Source: Aurantimonas sp. 22II-16-19i (GTDB lineage Bacteria; Pseudomonadota; Alphaproteobacteria; Rhizobiales; Rhizobiaceae). Taken from it: DNA of 64,000 bases. The position numbers and the translations under genes were made by a program. The notes beneath the pieces are model-generated. The model was not told where the DNA came from and searched no databases. It worked only from the letters and a program-made list of their open reading frames with translations. The stretch covers positions 1 through 64,000 of the forward strand of contig NZ_AQQS01000032.1 of assembly GCF_002088275.1 (NCBI RefSeq). Direction: 5' to 3'. This document shows, in pieces, positions 8,331-16,307 of this stretch (the first letter of the stretch is position 1; every line of letters starts with the position of its first letter).

Positions 8331-9386
8331 TCATCCATCTGCGACCGGCATGTCGATCCGGCAGCGCAGCCCGGCCGGATCGAAGTCCATCGCCACGTCC
8401 GCACCCCGCAGTCTCAGCATCCGCTCGATCAGGGTGGACCCGAAGCCGCGGTGAACCGGCGGCGACACGGGCGGGCCGCCATGTTCCGACCAGTCGAGGA
8501 TCACCCGCTCCTTCGCCGCCGACGAGACAGGACGCCATTTGAGCTCGATCCGGCCCTCGGGCCGGCGAAGCGCACCGTATTTCACCGCATTCGTTCCAAG
8601 CTCGTGGATCACCAGACCAAGCGCGATGCCGGCGCCGGGATCGAGCCTGATCGCCGGCCCCGAGGCCATGACTGCCGCGCAACTGGGATAACCGTAAGCG
8701 AGGAGTTCGGCGTGGACGAGTTCGGCGACGGTCGTGCCGGTCCATTTGCTGTCGACCAGCAGCCGATGCGCCTCGCAGAGCGCACCGATCCGCTCGAGGA
8801 GCGAGCGCTTGTATTCCTTGACGGAATGCTCCCGTTCGCCGCTCATCGAAACGATCGCGTTCACCAGTGCCAGGAGATTCTTCATCCGGTGGTTCAGCTC
8901 CGCCGTGATCAGTCGCGCCTGCTCCTCGGCATTTCGCCGTTCGGTCACGTCGCGAAGGACGACGGTCAAGATCGCAACGCCATCGACCAGCGAGCGCGAC
9001 AACGTGGCCTCCAGCGGAAATTCCTCGCCGTTTGCGCGCCGGCCGAAGACCGGGCGCCGGTTTCCCATCAGACGCGCCTGCGTCGAGGGATTCTCAGCGA
9101 ACCGCCGCACCGCTTCGGCATGCCGCGCTTCCACGCGATGCGGGACGAGCATTTCGATCGGCCGACCGAACACGTCCTGCGCCGCGACGCCGAAGATCTC
9201 TTCCGCGGCGCGATTGAATGACAGGATGCGGCCGCTCGCATCCGTCGTGATGACCCCGTCCCCGACGATCTTCAGGATGTCGTCGGCGGTGGGAACGAAG
9301 GTCGTCGCGGGACCGGCTGGCCCGCGCCCGGCGATTGGCGTGGCAGAGCCGGGATCGTCGGCTTCGTCGCGATCGGGTTTCACCAT
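8331..9386 (-). CDS. PAS-domain HWE-family sensor histidine kinase
   Basis: A 351-residue soluble kinase. Residues about 30-155 form a PAS domain (DGVITTDASGRILSFNRAAEEIFG) that may sense a small ligand or redox state. The phosphoacceptor box is ELNHRMKNLLALV (His near 170). The catalytic part has the HWE-type N-box HELGTNAVKYGAL and a C-terminal G-box (GFGSTLIERML). HWE kinases often work without a neighbouring receiver, and none is encoded beside it. There are no membrane segments. An FNR-type box lies 72 nt upstream of the ATG, so the sensor itself is probably induced under low oxygen. Confidence 0.9.
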   Translation of the reverse strand: MVKPDRDEADDPGSATPIAGRGPAGPATTFVPTADDILKIVGDGVITTDASGRILSFNRAAEEIFGVAAQDVFGRPIEMLVPHRVEARHAEAVRRFAENPSTQARLMGNRRPVFGRRANGEEFPLEATLSRSLVDGVAILTVVLRDVTERRNAEEQARLITAELNHRMKNLLALVNAIVSMSGEREHSVKEYKRSLLERIGALCEAHRLLVDSKWTGTTVAELVHAELLAYGYPSCAAVMASGPAIRLDPGAGIALGLVIHELGTNAVKYGALRRPEGRIELKWRPVSSAAKERVILDWSEHGGPPVSPPVHRGFGSTLIERMLRLRGADVAMDFDPAGLRCRIDMPVADG

Positions 9387-9458
9387 GGCGCGCCGATCTC
9401 CCCTCGAGCCATCTGCGTTTCCGCGAGGTTAGAGACACCTGCCAATGATCGCCCCGCC

Positions 9459-9472
9459 TTGATCCGCGTCAA
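9459..9472. promoter_or_regulatory. FNR/FixK-type box between divergent kinase and ABC membrane gene
   Basis: TTGATCCGCGTCAA. It lies 72 nt from the kinase ATG (minus strand) and 120 nt from the ABC membrane-domain ATG (plus strand). Both distances recur elsewhere in the series, so it may serve both genes. Confidence 0.68.
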
Positions 9473-9592
9473 AGCAGGACCGTGCGGAGCGTGTGCGATG
9501 TCCAGGATCGCGTCCGCCGCTCCGTGCCGCGGCCGTTTCAAGCGACGACGCGAGGCGACTTTGCGGGAACGCGGGGTGATGGGACGGCGTGA

Positions 9593-10645
9593 ATGACCGC
9601 GATGGGCATCGAAGACGACGGACAACCGGCAGCCGGCGACGGGAACCGGCGGACAGGCTGCGGCGGGACGATCCCTCCCACCCTCTGGGGCCTCGTCCGG
9701 CGATGCGGCTTCGCCGAACAGCTCTGGCTGGTCGTGCTGTCGATCGTCGTCTTCGTGCTCAGCCTCGCACCGCTGGAACTGCAGCGCCGGATCGTCAACG
9801 GTGCGACAGATGGCGACAGCCTGGTGCAGATCCTTCAGCTCGCCGGCCTCTACGCCGCCACTGCCATCACGCTGGGTCTCCTGAAGCTCGCCATGAACGT
9901 CTATCGCGGACGGGTCAGCGAGAATGCCGTGCGCTGGCTGCGCGCGGCGATCCTGCGGGCCGTCGGGCATTCCGGTTCGCATCACGCCCGGCCCATCGCC
10001 GCCGGCGTCGAGGTTTCTCTCGTCCTCAACGAGGTCGAACCGATCGGCAGCTTCGTCGGCGTCAGCCTGTCCGAGCCGCTGCTCAAGGGCGGCATCCTCG
10101 TCTCCACCTTCGCCTATCTCGCCTATCTCGAGCCGATGATGGCACTTGTGGCGCTGGCGATCCTCTCGCCACAATTCGTCTTCGTCCCGATCATGCAGAA
10201 GGCGATCAACGAGCGGGTCGGCAGGCGCATTGCGACGCTTCGCATGCTCAGCGCCGAGATCGTCGATGAACCGCGGGATGTCGATGCGGCCGAAGCGATC
10301 TACGACCGGCAGATCAACGGCGTGTTCGCGCTGAACATGGGCGTCTTCAAGCTGAAATACTCGATGAATTTCCTGATGAACCTCATGCATCACCTGGGCG
10401 TCGCCTCGGTCCTGGCACTCGGCGGCTATTACGTCGTCATTGGTACCACCGAAGTCGGTACCATCCTGGCCTTCATCTCCGGTCTTTCGCAGATCAATGC
10501 CCCCTGGGGGGACGTCGTCGACTGGTACCGCGAACTCAAGGTCACCCAGACGAAATACGCGATGATCACGCTCGTCCTGTCGGTCGTGAACGATCCGTTG
10601 CCGCCAGAGCCCCCGCCCCCCTCCGCCATCGTGGCGAGCGGCTGA
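9593..10645 (+). CDS. ABC exporter transmembrane domain without its ATPase
   Basis: A 350-residue protein matching only the membrane half of type IV ABC exporters: about five hydrophobic segments between residues 40 and 300, with coupling-loop-like stretches and the closing GTILAFISGLSQINAPWGDVVDWYRELK. A full exporter would continue into a nucleotide-binding domain. Here the protein ends in a Pro-rich tail (PLPPEPPPPS) and no ATPase follows. It could be a stand-alone conserved protein or a truncation. An ATG at 9602 is an alternative start. The FNR-type box at 9459 lies about 120 nt upstream. Confidence 0.75.
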   Translation: MTAMGIEDDGQPAAGDGNRRTGCGGTIPPTLWGLVRRCGFAEQLWLVVLSIVVFVLSLAPLELQRRIVNGATDGDSLVQILQLAGLYAATAITLGLLKLAMNVYRGRVSENAVRWLRAAILRAVGHSGSHHARPIAAGVEVSLVLNEVEPIGSFVGVSLSEPLLKGGILVSTFAYLAYLEPMMALVALAILSPQFVFVPIMQKAINERVGRRIATLRMLSAEIVDEPRDVDAAEAIYDRQINGVFALNMGVFKLKYSMNFLMNLMHHLGVASVLALGGYYVVIGTTEVGTILAFISGLSQINAPWGDVVDWYRELKVTQTKYAMITLVLSVVNDPLPPEPPPPSAIVASG

Positions 10646-10849
10646 GGCTTGCGAGTTGCCGCCGTCTCGATACGGACCCTGGGTCCGGGATCGGGCCTGC
10701 CCGATGGGCGCGTCGTCATTCCGAGTTCGGCCTGCCATCGCCGCCATATTTCCATCCTCGGCGGGATACCGGCACGCATCCCGATGGACGGCCGGCGCCT
10801 ACCAAAACCGTCACCGAACTCGATCGGGAGGACTCCGCTTCCGCCCGCC

Positions 10850-11428
10850 TCACTCGACGCCCGGATCGCCCGCTTCGGCCAGCTTGCGGGCGTGGTATTT
10901 CTGGAAGTGCTCGTCGCTCTCGTAGCCCTTCTCGAACACCCATTCGAACATGTGGAGAAAGGTCATCTTGCCGAAGGCTCCCGGCATGGTCGAAACGGCG
11001 GCCTGCGACGCCGTTTCGCCCTCGGGCGCGACGTCCGGCATGAACAGGATGGTCGGGGTGAAGACGACGCCCCAGCGCCGCGCGGCGGTCTTTTCCGTCA
11101 GCGTCTCGCCGTCGAGATCGACCACCTCCTCGTCGCCGAAGAGATTGTACTGGACGACCTTGAAGTGGTCGCGGACATAGTCGCGGACCGCCGGATCGGC
11201 GAGGAGTTCCTCGTGCATCTTCTTGCAGTAGATGCAGCCGCGCTGCTCGAAGACGATGGCGAGGCGCTTGCCCTCGTCCCTCGCCGTTTCGATGTCGTCG
11301 CCGACATCCTTGAAGGTGACCGCGAACCAGTCCTCCTTGTGCAGCCCGTCGTCGCCGATCTCGGCCGCGAGCGCGCCCGGCGCCGCCAGCAGCGCCAGGC
11401 CTGCGAGAAATGCCAGTCGCTTGAACAT
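10850..11428 (-). CDS. soxW: Periplasmic thioredoxin-like protein (SoxW-type)
   Basis: A 192-residue secreted thioredoxin-fold protein. It has a signal peptide ending in APGALAAE and the active-site motif RGCIYCKKMH. Proteins of this kind (SoxW) take electrons from the CcdA/SoxV membrane protein and keep sulfur-oxidation or cytochrome-maturation thiols reduced. The start is supported by GGAGG just upstream. It lies 26 nt after the CcdA-like gene on the same strand, so the two form one operon. The name is given by family and context. No soxXYZABCD genes are visible to prove a role in thiosulfate oxidation. Confidence 0.82.
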   Translation of the reverse strand: MFKRLAFLAGLALLAAPGALAAEIGDDGLHKEDWFAVTFKDVGDDIETARDEGKRLAIVFEQRGCIYCKKMHEELLADPAVRDYVRDHFKVVQYNLFGDEEVVDLDGETLTEKTAARRWGVVFTPTILFMPDVAPEGETASQAAVSTMPGAFGKMTFLHMFEWVFEKGYESDEHFQKYHARKLAEAGDPGVE

Positions 11429-11454
11429 CGTCCCATTCCTCCGTTCGTCAGGGT

Positions 11455-12189
11455 TCAGCCGATCGTCGCAAAGATCGGAAAGGTTTCGAGCAGCCAGTAG
11501 GAGATCGTCGCCATCTGGCCGGTGACGAAGAGCAGGCCGGTGACGACCAGCGCCCCGCCCATGATCTTCTCCACCAGCGCCATGTGGCGGCGGAACTTCG
11601 CGGCGAAGTCGAGAAAGCGGGTCGCAAAGAGCGCCGCCAGGACGAAGGGCACGCCCATGCCGAGGGAATAGGTGGCGAGCAGCCCACCGCCCCTGAGCGC
11701 GGTATCCTGGGAAGCTGCCACGAAGAGGATCGCCGCCAGAACCGGACCGACGCAGGGCGTCCAGCCGAAGGCGAAGGCGAGCCCCATGAAATAGGCGCCG
11801 AGCGGCCCCGCCGGCTTCTTCGCGACGTTCACCCGAGCCTCGCGATAGAGCAGAGCCAGCCTGAAGACGCCGAGGAAATGCAGACCCATCGCGATGATAA
11901 GGACGCCGGCGACCACCGAGAGCACGTCAAACCACTGCGCGATCGCCTGGCCGACGACGCTCGCCGTCGCGCCCAGCGCGACGAAGACGGTCGAAAAGCC
12001 GAGGACGAAGGCGACCGACGCGATCAGGATGCGCCGCGCCAGCGCCGGGTCTTGCCCCTCCGCCCTGATCTGGTCGAAGCTCAACCCCGCCAGAAAGGCG
12101 AGATAGGGCGGAACGATCGGCAGGACGCAGGGCGAGACGAAGGACAGAACGCCGGCGAGCAACGCCGCGCCGAAGCCGACATCGAGCAT
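11455..12189 (-). CDS. soxV: CcdA/SoxV-type thiol:disulfide transporter
   Basis: A 244-residue membrane protein of the CcdA/DsbD-beta family with six hydrophobic segments. The paired cysteines lie in SPCVLPIVPP (near residue 21) and TPCVGPVL (near 140). These carry electrons from cytoplasmic thioredoxin across the membrane to a periplasmic acceptor, here most likely the SoxW-like protein encoded directly downstream. It is divergent from the SoxS-like gene, with about 80 nt between the starts. Nothing in the sequence separates SoxV from a general CcdA; the neighbours favour SoxV. Confidence 0.85.
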   Translation of the reverse strand: MLDVGFGAALLAGVLSFVSPCVLPIVPPYLAFLAGLSFDQIRAEGQDPALARRILIASVAFVLGFSTVFVALGATASVVGQAIAQWFDVLSVVAGVLIIAMGLHFLGVFRLALLYREARVNVAKKPAGPLGAYFMGLAFAFGWTPCVGPVLAAILFVAASQDTALRGGGLLATYSLGMGVPFVLAALFATRFLDFAAKFRRHMALVEKIMGGALVVTGLLFVTGQMATISYWLLETFPIFATIG

Positions 12190-12257
12190 TTCGGACGTTT
12201 CCCACGGCGAGCATGAATGTGGCCCGCATGCATCTCGCCAACGGCACTGCGGATCTT

Positions 12258-12289
12258 ATAGATAGAAGAATGCATATGTTTTCATCTAT
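12258..12289. promoter_or_regulatory. Imperfect 32-nt palindrome, candidate SoxR operator
   Basis: The segment begins ATAGAT and ends ATCTAT around an A/T-rich core (ATGCATAT). It lies between the divergent soxV and soxS starts and overlaps both candidate soxS ATGs (12270 and 12276). It is the only A/T-rich inverted repeat in this intergenic region and a plausible site for the ArsR-type SoxR encoded next door. Confidence 0.45.
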
Positions 12290-12725
12290 TGGCAAGCTGC
12301 CGATCCGGCGAGGCCGGCAGACACCCCTGCCGGCCGCAATCCTCGCCCTCCTGGCCATTCTGGCGGGCTCCGCGACGACGCAGTCCGCGACAGCCGCCGA
12401 GCTGTTGATGCTCGAGCGGCCGGGTTGTCCCTGGTGCAAGCGCTTCGACGCAGAGATCGCGCCGGCCTATGCGAAGACGGACGAAGGCCGGCGCGCGCCG
12501 CTCCGACGCATCGACGTCACCCGGCCATGGCCGGCGGATCTTGCGGCGATCGCCCGGGAGCGGCTGACGCCGACCTTCGTTCTCGTCGCGGAGGGGGTGG
12601 AAGTCGGCCGCCTGCGCGGCTATCCGGGAGACGAGTTCTTCTGGGTGCTCCTCGCCGACATGCTGGCGAATCTCCCGCAGACCACCACATCCGGGGTGTC
12701 GGAAACACAAGGCCAGCCACGTTGA
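12270..12725 (+). CDS. soxS: Periplasmic thioredoxin-fold protein (SoxS-type)
   Basis: A protein of about 151 residues with a basic N-region, a signal peptide (AAILALLAILAGSATTQSATA) and the redox motif RPGCPWCKRFD. It resembles SoxS, a periplasmic thioredoxin that reactivates the SoxYZ carrier in Sox systems. ATGs occur at 12270 and 12276 with no clear ribosome-binding site, and a longer frame opens at 12213. Its stop overlaps the TTG start of the next gene (TTGA), which couples it to the ArsR-type regulator. The start is uncertain; the family call is firm. Confidence 0.75.
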   Translation: MHMFSSIGKLPIRRGRQTPLPAAILALLAILAGSATTQSATAAELLMLERPGCPWCKRFDAEIAPAYAKTDEGRRAPLRRIDVTRPWPADLAAIARERLTPTFVLVAEGVEVGRLRGYPGDEFFWVLLADMLANLPQTTTSGVSETQGQPR

Positions 12726-13099
12726 CGTCGCAACCCGCCCCCCTCGCGCTCCCGAAATTCGACCCTTCCACCTCGCCGGAAGAGCGGGCCGCCTTCTTCG
12801 AGCAAGCCAAGAAGGCGAGCGACCTGTTGAAGGCGATGTCGCACGAGACGCGCCTCGTCATCCTGTGCCTGTTGTCGGAAGGCGAGCGCTCGGTCGGCGA
12901 GATCGAGACGATCCTCGACATGCCCCAGGCGGCGGTATCGCAACAACTGGCGCGGCTGCGATTCGACCGGCTGGTGACGACCCGCCGCGAGGGCCGGACG
13001 ATCTATTACAGCCTGACCAGCGACGAGGTGACGGGCCTCATCGGCACGCTCTACGACCTGTTTTGCGCCCCGGTGCGCGGGGCCGGCAGACGCGAATGA
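12722..13099 (+). CDS. soxR: ArsR/SmtB-family regulator (SoxR-type)
   Basis: A 125-residue winged-helix repressor. The helix-turn-helix covers about residues 50-85 (GEIETILDMPQAAVSQQLARLR), followed by the wing (TRREGRTIYYSL). It resembles SoxR repressors of sulfur-oxidation operons, which sense persulfide or sulfite state through cysteines, and has a C-terminal Cys in DLFCAPV. No ATG precedes the domain, so TTG at 12722, overlapping the stop of soxS, is taken as the start. It probably controls the divergent soxVW and soxS promoters through the A/T-rich palindrome at 12258. Confidence 0.8.
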   Translation: MTSQPAPLALPKFDPSTSPEERAAFFEQAKKASDLLKAMSHETRLVILCLLSEGERSVGEIETILDMPQAAVSQQLARLRFDRLVTTRREGRTIYYSLTSDEVTGLIGTLYDLFCAPVRGAGRRE

Positions 13100-13209
13100 A
13101 GCCGGTGTTGCCGGATCTCGGGTGCACGCCGCGCTTGCAGCCTCGCTAGCAGAGGCATAGCCTCACCTTCGAGCGCCTCGCCCAAGAAGGCGCCGGGAGG
13201 CACCACGTC

Positions 13210-14307
13210 ATGATCGTCGACAGCGGTTTCGCGCCGCTGGCCGCGGGCGTTTTCGCCGGGGCCGTGCTCGGCTTCGTCGCCCGCCGCCAGCACTTCTGCA
13301 CCATGGCCGCGTTCGAGCGGCACTGGTACGCCGGCGACAGTTCCGGGCTCCGGACCTGGGGGACGGCGGTCCTGTCGGCAATCGTCCTCACCGAGATCCT
13401 CGTGCGCCTCGCCCTGTTCGACCCGGCCGACAGCTTCTATACGACCGTCTCCTTCGGCTGGACCGGCGCCATCCTCGGCGGCCTTGCCTTCGGCTTCGGC
13501 ATGGCGCTCGTCGGCACCTGCGGCTTCGGCGCGCTGGTCCGCCTCGGCGGCGGCTCGCTGCGCGGCCTGATCGTGGTGCTCGTCCTCGGCCTGTCGGCGC
13601 TCGCAGCGCAACGCGGCGTCATCGGCCTCGGCCGGATCGCCATCGTCGACGACGCCGCCTTCGATCTCGCCCGACTCGGCGCGCCGGATCAGACGCTGCC
13701 GGGTCTGGTTCAGGGCCTGACCGGGCTCGACCTCAGACTGCCGGTCGTCGCCGCCGTCTGCCTCGCCCTCGCGCTGTGGATCGGCCGCGACGCCGTCTTC
13801 CGCCGCGATGTCGGCCGCATCGCGACCGGCATTGTCGTCGGCGCGGTGATCGCCTTCGGCTGGGCGGCGACGTCGGCGATCGCCGAGGCGTCGTTCCAGC
13901 CGGTGCGGATCGAGAGCGCCTCCTTCGTCGTTCCGCCCGGCGAACTCATCCTCCACGCCATCACCTATACCGGTGCCCTGCCCTCCTATGGCGTCGGCGT
14001 GACGCTCGGCGTCGTCCTCGGCGCGGCCATCGCTGCCATGCTGCGCCGCGAGGTGCGCTGGGAGGCCTGCGACGACGCCCGCGAATTGTCGCGCCACCTT
14101 CTTGGCGCCGTCCTGATGGGCGTCGGCGGCGTCTTTTCCCTCGGCTGCACCATCGGCCAGGGCATTTCGGCAGCCTCGCTGCTGACGATCTCCGCTCCCG
14201 TCGTGTTCGTGTCGATCGCCATCGGGGCGCGCCTCGGCCTTGCCTACATCCTGGAAGGCTCGATCCGCCATGCCTTCACGCCGGCCGAGCGCTTCCCGGC
14301 CGAGTAG
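13210..14307 (+). CDS. YeeE/YedE-family sulfur transporter (SoxT-like)
   Basis: A 365-residue membrane protein with about nine hydrophobic segments and the conserved cysteine-bearing loops of the YeeE/YedE family: RRQHFCTMAAFE near the start, GTCGFGALVRLGGG in the middle and SLGCTIGQGISA near the end. Family members carry thiosulfate or sulfur-containing compounds through a thiol relay. GGGAGG at 13195-13200 supports the ATG. It follows the soxS-soxR pair on the same strand and completes a SoxT-R-S-V-W set, so import of a reduced sulfur compound is the likely job. Confidence 0.88.
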   Translation: MIVDSGFAPLAAGVFAGAVLGFVARRQHFCTMAAFERHWYAGDSSGLRTWGTAVLSAIVLTEILVRLALFDPADSFYTTVSFGWTGAILGGLAFGFGMALVGTCGFGALVRLGGGSLRGLIVVLVLGLSALAAQRGVIGLGRIAIVDDAAFDLARLGAPDQTLPGLVQGLTGLDLRLPVVAAVCLALALWIGRDAVFRRDVGRIATGIVVGAVIAFGWAATSAIAEASFQPVRIESASFVVPPGELILHAITYTGALPSYGVGVTLGVVLGAAIAAMLRREVRWEACDDARELSRHLLGAVLMGVGGVFSLGCTIGQGISAASLLTISAPVVFVSIAIGARLGLAYILEGSIRHAFTPAERFPAE

Positions 14308-14337
14308 ATCAGATGCCGACGGAGACGGCTCGCCGAG

Positions 14338-14659
14338 ATGAAGACCCTCTTCATGTTGCTGACGCAACATGACGGCAGAGCAATCATTCCGCTGGAAACC
14401 GTCCGCGATGATTACTTCTGGCATCTCACGCTGGACAGGTTCGCGAGGAAGCTGGCAAGGGGCGAGATGGCGATCCCGCTTGTTCGCCTTGAGACACGCC
14501 AAAAAAGCCGCGCGAGGCGTTCACGTAGCGGATTTGGCCACGTGGATCGACCAGCCCAGAGCTGCCGGGATCAGGGAAGCGCAGCAACTGCCGGAACGGC
14601 GTGGCCGCAGGCATCTGCATGACGAAAACAGCGCCAGACGGCGCCATCACTCCCCCTGA
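14338..14659 (+). pseudogene. PrtN-like pyocin-activator gene with a frameshift in an A6 run
   Basis: The first frame encodes MKTLFMLLTQHDGRAIIPLE and DDYFWHLTLDRFARKLARGEMAIPLVRLE, typical of PrtN-like activators found with phage-tail or colicin-type genes. At six A bases (14501-14506) the frame changes. Removing one A restores KAARGVHVADLATWIDQ, the expected second half. The result is a gene of about 107 codons with one shifted base. It may be dead, may use slippage on the A run, or may reflect a sequencing error. No bacteriocin genes are nearby. Confidence 0.7.
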
Positions 14660-14797
14660 ACTGGCGCCTTCTTGCCTCTCCCCCGTCATTTCGCAATCCG
14701 AGGTCCGTGAATGGCGCGATGCAGCGGTCGGCCGAGGACAACGGCCTTGCAACGCCTCGTGTCCGTCCCATTTGATCACTCAACCGGAGGAAATTAT

Positions 14798-15214
14798 ATG
14801 CGTCCAAGAAGCCTTGGCATCGTCGCGATACTGGGGCTTGCGCCTCTCGTGATCTCGAGCTGCGTCGATGAAGGGCGTCGCTACGGGGGCGGGTATAGCC
14901 CGTCCGGCCCAGTTGTTGTCGAGCGCGACATTCGTCGGCCAGATCGGAATTTTGGCGATCGTGACTTCCGAGACCGCGGCCGCGACGACTTCCGTCGAGA
15001 TCAACGCGCAGACAGAGACGGTCGTGACCATCGGCGTGACGGCAGAGGCAGACCTGATCGTCGGGATCATTCCGGCCGCGACGGCCTCGATGGCAACCAA
15101 GTGCGCGACCGAGACGATAGTCGCGATCGTGGGAGTGTTGCGGCATTCTGTCGGGAGAACCCGCGGGATGCGCGGTGTGACCGCGAGCGCAGCGGAGATG
15201 GTCGCAGATCCTGA
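14798..15214 (+). CDS. Asp/Arg-rich small lipoprotein
   Basis: A 138-residue protein with a type II signal peptide. The lipobox LVISSC predicts lipidation at Cys22. The body is low-complexity, dominated by Arg and Asp pairs (FRDRGRDDFRRDQ, DGRDHRRDGRGR), and ends with two cysteines (FCRENPRDARC). The start is set by GGAGG at 14786-14790. No family is recognised. Such charged lipoproteins are usually envelope proteins of unknown role. It lies alone between the PrtN-like gene and the AAA remnant. Confidence 0.75.
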   Translation: MRPRSLGIVAILGLAPLVISSCVDEGRRYGGGYSPSGPVVVERDIRRPDRNFGDRDFRDRGRDDFRRDQRADRDGRDHRRDGRGRPDRRDHSGRDGLDGNQVRDRDDSRDRGSVAAFCRENPRDARCDRERSGDGRRS

Positions 15215-15334
15215 TAAGCGCAGCCACTAAGGGCAACCAGGCGGTGGGCGTCTTGACGACTGGTGCTCAGCGTTGCCGCTGAGGAGCTTCGGCATCGTCT
15301 GGACGGCAGTTCGACCTGGGCGGGAGCCGTCTGG

Positions 15335-15685
15335 CAGTGGCCGAGGAAGGCCAGGACGGAGCCGAGCAATTCGGGCGTCCCATTTCGCCGCACGGCCGGC
15401 AGCTCTTCGCGAGAGCCGAGGAGCAGACGCGCGAGATTCGACGCCGCATCGCGCCGGTCCCAGTTGACCTTCGCGACGACGATGACGTGTGGTCGGCGTT
15501 CGGCGACGATGGCTTTGAGCTTCGCGATCTCACCGGCGTTCGCGGCGTCGATCGACCATGCGGAGGGCGGGTGGGCAGCTCGGTAGTCTGGCGTGTCGTC
15601 CTTGCCCTCCTCCACGAAGTCGATGTGGTCGACTATCGGCGCGATCCGGCGGTTGCCGACCGCAACGCAGGTAACGAGCGGTCAT
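15335..15685 (-). pseudogene. 5' remnant of an AAA/M41-type gene (paralogue of the gene at 56573-58606)
   Basis: The reading VGNRRIAPIVD, EEGKDDTPDYRAAHPPSAW, IDAANAGEIAKLKAIVAERR and LLLGSREELPAVRRNG follows the N-terminal region of the AAA protein at 56573-58606 almost residue by residue. An ATG at 15685 is one base out of frame with this reading. The homology stops near 15335 (LGHC), before any ATPase motif. It sits 53 bp from the tRNA-Val half at 15738, in the same orientation as the intact gene has to the intact tRNA. Confidence 0.85.
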
Positions 15686-15737
15686 GGGGCGCAATTCGAT
15701 CTTGCGGTCGGATCACGAAAACCCTAGGAAACCAGTG

Positions 15738-15779
15738 GGGCGGTTAGCTCAGTTGGTAGAGCGCCTCGTTTACACCGAG
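15738..15779 (+). other. 5' half of tRNA-Val, candidate left attachment site
   Basis: These 42 nt are identical to the first 42 nt of tRNA-Val(UAC) at 59267-59308, from the acceptor 5' strand through the anticodon arm. After the shared CGAG the sequences diverge, so no T-arm follows here and the copy cannot fold as a tRNA. Partial likeness (AAACCC and CTAG) also occurs upstream of both copies. Confidence 0.85.
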
Positions 15780-15867
15780 AGTATGTTCCAACAAACCCCC
15801 GGATTTCCCGCCCTCAAACCCCTGAAAATCATGAACTTTTCGTAAGGTTCCGGAATTGGCCGTGGGC

Positions 15868-15890
15868 CGTCAACCGGAACGTCAACCGGA
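15868..15890 (+). repeat. Two CGTCAACCGG repeats near the left attachment site
   Basis: CGTCAACCGG occurs at 15868-15877 and 15880-15889, directly after the stop of the integrase remnant and 89 nt from the tRNA half. The same unit occurs twice at 59171-59190, 77 nt from the intact tRNA. Positions and pairing fit integrase arm-type binding sites (inference). Confidence 0.55.
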
Positions 15891-16064
15891 TCACGCCGAG
15901 CGTTTGGTCTTCCCGGCGCCGGCCATGAAGAGATCGCCGACGAGCTTGTGCGCGTCGGGGTGGTGGTGACCGTAGACCTCGAGGAGAATTATCCTCGACA
16001 TGCCGAGGAAGGAGGCGATGTCGTCGACGTTGCCGCCGGACCACATCAGCCAGGTCGCGCATCT
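15891..16064 (-). pseudogene. Tyrosine integrase, C-terminal remnant
   Basis: The last 58 codons of a phage-type site-specific recombinase. CATWLMWSGGNVDDIASFLGMS corresponds to the segment after the HxxR box, and LEVYGHHHPD holds the catalytic tyrosine. Upstream the HxxR box itself is degraded (QRRRC in place of LRHTC) and the catalytic core cannot be followed in any frame, so the enzyme is dead. It reads towards the tRNA-Val half and ends 112 bp from it, the usual place for the integrase of a tRNA-targeted element. Confidence 0.8.
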
Positions 16065-16307
16065 GCGCCGCTGATCGGCGGAGACAGGGGCATGAGAAGA
16101 TGCCGTTGGCCTCCTGCATCTCGCGCACATAGATGACGTTGACTCACTCGTGGCGCGTCGGACCTTGGACCGCGGCGGCGTGCTGTTCGGCGTCAAGGAC
16201 GACGTCCCGGCGCTGATGAGGCCGCCGCGGTCGCAGTGAGGCAAATAACGCCTGCGATGCAGCCCTGGCGAAAGGAACTCTCTGCCCGCTCGAGCGATTC
16301 AACGAGC

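Noticed and set aside
14755-14790. TTGATCACTCAA upstream of the lipoprotein gene as another FNR-type box
   Set aside because: The half-sites are two bases too close (12 nt in total, not 14), so it does not fit the series.
14868-15230. Alternative reading frame over the lipoprotein gene (120 codons, Thr/Ile-rich)
   Set aside because: The overlapping frame with GGAGG, signal peptide and lipobox is much better supported.
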